Origin: Pseudomonadota bacterium
Lineage (GTDB): Bacteria; Pseudomonadota; Gammaproteobacteria; Burkholderiales; Burkholderiaceae_C
Direction: 5' to 3'
DNA: 54,506 nucleotides
NCBI GenBank assembly: GCA_031119395.1
Contig: JAVHYA010000030.1
Span: 1 to 54,506 of the forward strand
Shown: positions 50,737 to 54,506 of the stretch, piece by piece
Layout of the letters: each line of letters opens with the position of its first letter
How positions within the stretch are numbered: the first letter of the stretch is position 1
Program-made: the position numbers and the translations under genes
The notes under the pieces: generated by a model
Told to the model about the DNA's origin: nothing
The model's database searches: none
What the model saw: only the letters and a program-made list of their open reading frames with translations

Positions 50737-51671
50737 AGCTTCTCCAGCGCATCGACGAACATCGCCGGCACGTCGAAGCCGGTCTGGTCGGTGATCTCCT
50801 GGAAGCAGGTCGGGCTGGTGACGTTGATCTCGGTGAGGCAGCCGCCGATCACGTCCAGGCCGATCAGCAGCAGGCCGCGCGGCGCCAGCACCGGGCCGAT
50901 GGCGCGCGCGATGGTCCAGTCCTCGTCGGTCAGCGGCTGGGCCACGCCCTTGCCGCCGGCCGCGAGGTTGCCGCGCACCTCGGTGCCCTGCGGGATGCGC
51001 GCCAGGCTGAAGGGCACCGGCTCGCCGCCGATGACCAGCACGCGCTTGTCGCCCTTGACGATGTCGGGCACGAAGCGCTGGACCATGATGGTCTCGGCGC
51101 CGTTCTTGTTGAGCGTCTCGGTGATGGAGCCGAGGTTCAGGCCGTCCTCGCGCACGCGGAAGATGCCCATGCCGCCCATGCCGTCCAGCGGCTTGAGGAT
51201 GATGTCGCCGTGCTCGGCGTGGAAGTCCTTCACCGCCTCGGCGCTGCGCGTGACCAGCGTGGGGGTGGTGAACTGCGGGAACTCCATGATCGCCAGCTTC
51301 TCGGGGTGGTCGCGCAGCGAACGCGGCTTGTTGACCACCTGCGCGCCCTCGCGCTCGGCCTGCTCCAGCAGGTGCGTGGCGTAGATGTACTCGGCGTCGA
51401 AGGGCGGGTCCTTGCGCATGAGCACCGCGTCGAAGTCCTTCAGCGCCTTCGTCTCGATGCGGTCCTCGGTGAACCAGGCGTGCTTGTCGCCGGTCAGCGT
51501 GACCTGGCGGACCGTGGCCTTGACCACGTCGCCCGACTTCCACTGCAGATCCTGCGGCAGGCAGGCGGCGATGCGGTGGCCGCGCCGCTGCGCCTCGCGC
51601 ATCATCGAGAAGGTGGTGTCCTTGTAGATCTTGAAGTGCTCGAGCGGGTCGGCGACGAAGAGGAGGTTCAT
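50715..51671 (-). CDS. gshB: glutathione synthetase
   Basis: This is a 318-residue ATP-grasp enzyme joining gamma-glutamylcysteine and glycine. The start MNLLFVADPLEHFKIYKDTT is the typical GshB opening. LMRKDPPFDAEYIYATHLLE, the P-loop-like DIILKPLDGMGGMGIFRVRE and GGCLTEINVTSPTCFQEITD, with the Mg-binding Glu-Asn pair, are all intact. The C-terminus (SQKGR, stop) is encoded by the end of a hairpin repeat. Its ATG overlaps the stop of the upstream benE-like gene (ATGA). GGAGG cannot be seen in the right place, so translation may depend on coupling. gshA is not in the window. Confidence 0.96.
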   Translation of the reverse strand: MNLLFVADPLEHFKIYKDTTFSMMREAQRRGHRIAACLPQDLQWKSGDVVKATVRQVTLTGDKHAWFTEDRIETKALKDFDAVLMRKDPPFDAEYIYATHLLEQAEREGAQVVNKPRSLRDHPEKLAIMEFPQFTTPTLVTRSAEAVKDFHAEHGDIILKPLDGMGGMGIFRVREDGLNLGSITETLNKNGAETIMVQRFVPDIVKGDKRVLVIGGEPVPFSLARIPQGTEVRGNLAAGGKGVAQPLTDEDWTIARAIGPVLAPRGLLLIGLDVIGGCLTEINVTSPTCFQEITDQTGFDVPAMFVDALEKLLSQKGR

Positions 51672-52915
51672 TTCGCGGCAGCCTTGGTGGCTTCGGTTTT
51701 CCTGTCGAGCGCCATCTTGCACGCAGGCGCGATGTCCTTGCCGGCGGCGGACTTTCGGCCCAGCCGCTGGACGGCCAGCGCAACGGCGCCCGCGACCACG
51801 CCCCAGAAGGCCGAGCCGATGCCGGCGATGGTCACGCCCGAGAGCGTGACCAGGAAGGTGATGAGCGCCGCCTCGCGGTGCGACTCGTCGCGCACCGCCG
51901 CCGCCAGCCCGCTGCCGATGGTGCCCAGCAGCGCCAGCCCGGCGATGGCGGCCACCAGTTCCTTGGGGAAGGCCGTGAGCAGCCCGGTGACGGCCGCGCC
52001 GAAGAGGCCGATCACGACGTAGATCGCCCCGCAGCTCACGGCCGCCGTGTAGCGCCGGGCCGGGTCCTCGTGCGCCTCGCGGCCCATGCAGATGGCCGCG
52101 GTGATCGCGCTGAGGTTGAGCGCGAAGGCACCGAAGGGCGCCAGCACCCCCGTGGCCAGGCCGCTGAGGGTGATGAGCTTGCTGACCGGCAGGTCGTAGC
52201 CGGAGGCGCGGATGGCCGCCACGCCGGGCAGGTTCTGCGAGGCCATGGTCACGATGAAGAGCGGCAGCGCCACGCTGAAGGCGGTCTGCCAGTTGAACAC
52301 CGGCGCGGTGAACACCGGCCAGGTGAAGTCGGCGTGCACCGCACCCCACGCGAGTTGGCCATGCCAGGCCGCATGGACGATGCCCACCAGGAGCGTCAGC
52401 GGCACCGCGTAGCGCGGGAGCACGCGCCGGGCCACGAGGTAGGTGCCCAGCATGAGCAGCACCAGCGGCAGCGCGGTCTGCGCGGCCGTGAAGGCGGCCA
52501 GGCCGAAGCGCGCCAGCACGCCCGCGAGCAGGGCCGAGGCGATGGCCATCGGGATGCGGTTCATCACGCGCTCGAACCAGCCCGTGGCGCCGGCCACGGT
52601 GATGAGCAGCGCGCACACCATGAAGGCGCCCACCGCCTCCCCCAGGCTGTGGCCCGCGCCCGCCGTGGCCAGCACCGCGGCGCCGGGCGTGCTCCAGGCG
52701 ATCATCACCGGCTTGCGCAGCCACAGCGAGGGCACCAGCGTGGTCAGCCCCATGCCCAGGCCGAGTGCCCACATCCACGAGGCGATCACCTCCGGCGTGG
52801 CGCCGAAGGCCTGGGCGGCCTGGAACACGATGGCCACCGAACTGGTGAAGCCCACCAGCACGGCGACGAAACCGGCGGTGAAGGCCGACAGGCTCAGGTC
52901 CTTGAAGAAACGCAT
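51668..52915 (-). CDS. benE: benzoate/H+ symporter BenE family transporter
   Basis: This is a 415-residue inner-membrane protein with 11-12 hydrophobic helices. The N-terminus LSLSAFTAGFVAVLVGFTSS, then VAIVFQAAQAFGATPEVIAS, and the central NLPGVAAIRASGYDLPVSKL, then LSGLATGVLAPFGAFALNLS, are the BenE family core, where the polar unwound segments likely form the substrate site as in UraA/SLC26-fold carriers. The C-terminal 30 residues are basic and cytoplasmic. Benzoate as substrate is only family-based. No benzoate-degradation genes are nearby; instead the stop overlaps gshB by ATGA. It is divergent from the NTF2-like gene across 107 bp. Confidence 0.92.
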   Translation of the reverse strand: MRFFKDLSLSAFTAGFVAVLVGFTSSVAIVFQAAQAFGATPEVIASWMWALGLGMGLTTLVPSLWLRKPVMIAWSTPGAAVLATAGAGHSLGEAVGAFMVCALLITVAGATGWFERVMNRIPMAIASALLAGVLARFGLAAFTAAQTALPLVLLMLGTYLVARRVLPRYAVPLTLLVGIVHAAWHGQLAWGAVHADFTWPVFTAPVFNWQTAFSVALPLFIVTMASQNLPGVAAIRASGYDLPVSKLITLSGLATGVLAPFGAFALNLSAITAAICMGREAHEDPARRYTAAVSCGAIYVVIGLFGAAVTGLLTAFPKELVAAIAGLALLGTIGSGLAAAVRDESHREAALITFLVTLSGVTIAGIGSAFWGVVAGAVALAVQRLGRKSAAGKDIAPACKMALDRKTEATKAAAK

Positions 52916-53022
52916 CACGGGATTGTGCCGGGGGCAGGAAGCGGCGCCCGGCAGCGGCACGCCGCTTGCGTGACACTGGGCAGCCCCCCCCGCCTTGAGC
53001 GCGGCTTCCTGGAGACCCCACC

Positions 53023-53433
53023 ATGCCCACCCCCGACCTCGCGCCCGGACCGCTCGTCGACGAGTACCTGCGCCGCCACATGATCCCCGACCCCGAGAGC
53101 GCCGCCGAACTGGTGGCGCCCGACATGCAGATCCGCTTCACCGGCAACCGGCCCATGAAGCACCCGGCCGAGGCCACGGCCTTCAACGCCGGGCGCTATG
53201 CGTGGGTGAAGAAGAAGATCGAGGCCACGGAGGTGGTGGCCGGCGGCACCGACGAACACACCGTCGTCTACAGCCGCGGCACGCTGTACGGTGCCTGGCC
53301 CGACGGCACGCCCTTCGAGGGCAACCGCTATGTCGACCGCTATGTGGTGCGGCACGGCCGCATCGCCGAGATGGACGTGTGGAACGACAGCGCGGAATGG
53401 CTGCTCGTGCGTGCGGGGCTGGTGAAGCCATGA
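53023..53433 (+). CDS. NTF2-like (SnoaL-type) fold protein
   Basis: This is a 136-residue protein with the cone-shaped NTF2 fold: PLVDEYLRRHMIPDPESAAE forms the long first helix. ELVAPDMQIRFTGNRPMKHP follows, then RYAWVKKKIEATEVVAGGTD, HTVVYSRGTLYGAWPDGTPF and RYVDRYVVRHGRIAEMDVWN make the sheet. Members are isomerases, hydrolases or ligand-binding proteins; the catalytic pocket here cannot be assigned. It ends 37 bp before the deacetylase-fold gene and probably shares its transcript. Confidence 0.85.
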   Translation: MPTPDLAPGPLVDEYLRRHMIPDPESAAELVAPDMQIRFTGNRPMKHPAEATAFNAGRYAWVKKKIEATEVVAGGTDEHTVVYSRGTLYGAWPDGTPFEGNRYVDRYVVRHGRIAEMDVWNDSAEWLLVRAGLVKP

Positions 53434-53470
53434 GGACGCGCGGCGGCACGATGTGCAAGAGGGCCTGCGC

Positions 53471-54409
53471 ATGACCGTGAACTCGCGCAGCGCACGCTGG
53501 CCCGAGCGGCTGCCGCACCACGAGCGCTTCGACTACGCGCCGATCACGCAGCGGCCCGACTATGCGTGGCCCAACGGCGCACGCCTGGCGGTGTACCTGG
53601 GCTTCAACCTGGAGCACTTCGCCTTCGGCGACGGGCTGGGCGCGCGCATCGGCCCGGCGTCGCCCGAGCCCGATGTGCTGAACCATGGCTGGCGCGAGTA
53701 CGGCAACCGCGTGGGTGCCTGGCGCTGCCTCGAGCTGTTCGACCAGCTGGGCCTGCCGACGGGGGCGCTGCTCAACACCGCCCTGTACGACCATTGCCCC
53801 GAGCTGCTGGCCGCGGTGCAGGCGCGCGGCGACGAGCTGATCGGCCACGGCCACAGCAATGCCGAGCGGCAGGGCGACTACGACGAAGCCGGCGAGCGTG
53901 CGCTGCTGGAACGCTGCAAGGCACGCATCGAGCGCGAGAGCGGCACGGCGCCCACGGGCTGGCTGTCGCCGTGGATCTCCGAATCGCGGCTCACGCCCGA
54001 CCTGCTGGCCGAGACGGGCTATCGCTACACGCTGAACTGGTGCCACGACGACCAGCCCACGCGCATGCGGGTGCGCGGCGGCGGCCTGCTGTGGGCGGTG
54101 CCCTATCCGCAGGAGCTCAACGACATCCCGATGATCGTGGCGCGCCAGATGGACGCGAAGGATTTCGCCACGATGGTGATCGACAACTTCGACGAGATGC
54201 GCGAGCAGGCGCGCCAGCAGCCGCTGGTGATGGGCGTGGCCCTGCACCCGTACATCGTGGGCCAGCCCTACCGGCTGCGGCACCTGCGACGCGCGCTGCA
54301 GCACCTGGCGCAGGCGCGCGATGCGGGGGAGATCTGGTTCACCACCCCAGGCGCGATCTGCGGGCACATGGAGAGTCTGGCGGCGCAGCGGCCCTCGGAG
54401 TTCGGCTGA
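53471..54409 (+). CDS. polysaccharide deacetylase family protein
   Basis: This is a 312-residue NodB-like protein without a signal peptide. The usual metal-binding His pair is seen in DELIGHGHSNAERQGDYDEA, and TGWLSPWISESRLTPDLLAE matches the later substrate motif. The N-terminal part resembles the putative purine-catabolism members (PuuE-type allantoinases) more than chitin deacetylases: RPDYAWPNGARLAVYLGFNL, then NRVGAWRCLELFDQLGLPTG. Cytoplasmic location and the NTF2-like neighbour support a small-molecule amidohydrolase role, but the substrate is unproven. The ATG at 53471 was chosen over a TTG/GTG-type upstream extension, as no family homology precedes it. Confidence 0.87.
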   Translation: MTVNSRSARWPERLPHHERFDYAPITQRPDYAWPNGARLAVYLGFNLEHFAFGDGLGARIGPASPEPDVLNHGWREYGNRVGAWRCLELFDQLGLPTGALLNTALYDHCPELLAAVQARGDELIGHGHSNAERQGDYDEAGERALLERCKARIERESGTAPTGWLSPWISESRLTPDLLAETGYRYTLNWCHDDQPTRMRVRGGGLLWAVPYPQELNDIPMIVARQMDAKDFATMVIDNFDEMREQARQQPLVMGVALHPYIVGQPYRLRHLRRALQHLAQARDAGEIWFTTPGAICGHMESLAAQRPSEFG

Positions 54410-54411
54410 GT

Positions 54412-54490
54412 CTTGCGCGAAGTGCAATCGGGCGGTGGCGCTTGCTGTGTCTGCGTTGTGGCCGGAATCGTCACGTTCGTTACTTTCTTT
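54412..54490 (+). repeat. interspersed hairpin repeat, family 2, copy B
   Basis: GCGCGAAGTGCAATCGG, a GC-rich imperfect hairpin and GGCCGGAATCGTCACG repeat the order found at 31449. Only the outer segments are well kept; the stem arms are less complementary than in copy A. It begins three bases after the deacetylase stop and reaches almost the end of the window. No gene is seen in 54410-54506. Confidence 0.6.
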
Positions 54491-54506
54491 GTTCGGGCTC
54501 TGAAGG

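Overview
The window is high-GC chromosomal DNA (roughly 70 % G+C by eye) from a betaproteobacterium, most likely a Comamonadaceae member of the Variovorax/Xenophilus/Acidovorax type. This rests on the gene content (an lptA-lptB-rpoN block, several Bug-type solute-binding proteins, CaiB-like CoA-transferase with an HMG-CoA-lyase-like enzyme, a DUF2917 protein, an FMN-binding glutamate-synthase-like protein) and on a hairpin-forming interspersed repeat of a kind I associate with Comamonadaceae. It is family-level inference, not a species call. I see no rRNA, tRNA, CRISPR array, transposase, integrase or phage gene. About 52 protein genes, one of them partial, and one gene remnant can be supported, packed tightly on both strands.

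Layout. 1-6050: a partial Ala/Ile/Gly-repeat protein, a UPF0149/SEC-C protein, an FMN glutamate-synthase-like enzyme, a kinase-fold protein, a small lipoprotein, and a TetR regulator divergent from a class IV aminotransferase across a 32-bp dyad. 6037-8146: a small accessory patch with a GNAT that apparently starts at CTG, a PIN protein, a second GNAT and a broken gene, in DNA of somewhat lower GC. 8147-17913: a THUMP-type RNA methyltransferase, a hybrid sensor kinase, then rpoN, lptB, lptA, DsbA-like, SPOR and argS genes, all on the minus strand. 18087-21104: psiF, a DUF2214 membrane protein and two LysR regulators. 21300-31441: a catabolic region made of a cupin/hydrolase/Bug operon, a lyase/CoA-transferase operon divergent from an IclR regulator, and a second operon of Bug protein, MDR oxidoreductase, semialdehyde dehydrogenase and iron alcohol dehydrogenase. 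The last two enzymes would suit oxidation of a hydroxy acid such as 4-hydroxybutyrate. 31548-34116: an MFS exporter and its divergent TetR regulator with two operators, and an Asp/Glu racemase-like protein. 34349-43169: malate synthase G, several small exported proteins, an L,D-transpeptidase, a fasciclin lipoprotein, a LysR/DUF2917 pair, an enoyl-CoA hydratase and a CWC/PPi-phosphofructokinase pair. 43188-54506: a zinc metallopeptidase, a DHA2 exporter, a LivK-like binding protein, a class II amidotransferase, a TonB siderophore receptor with a Fur-like site, a BenE transporter overlapping glutathione synthetase, an NTF2-like protein and a polysaccharide-deacetylase-fold protein.

The most interesting signal is a palindromic repeat of about 60 bp with seven recognisable copies and one doubtful one. 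Its first stem shows compensated base changes. All seven copies are open in the same reading frame. Two lie in frame inside housekeeping proteins (the RNA methyltransferase and RpoN), and a third supplies the last residues and stop codon of glutathione synthetase. This resembles the in-gene palindromic elements of Rickettsia and is the part of the window most worth following up.
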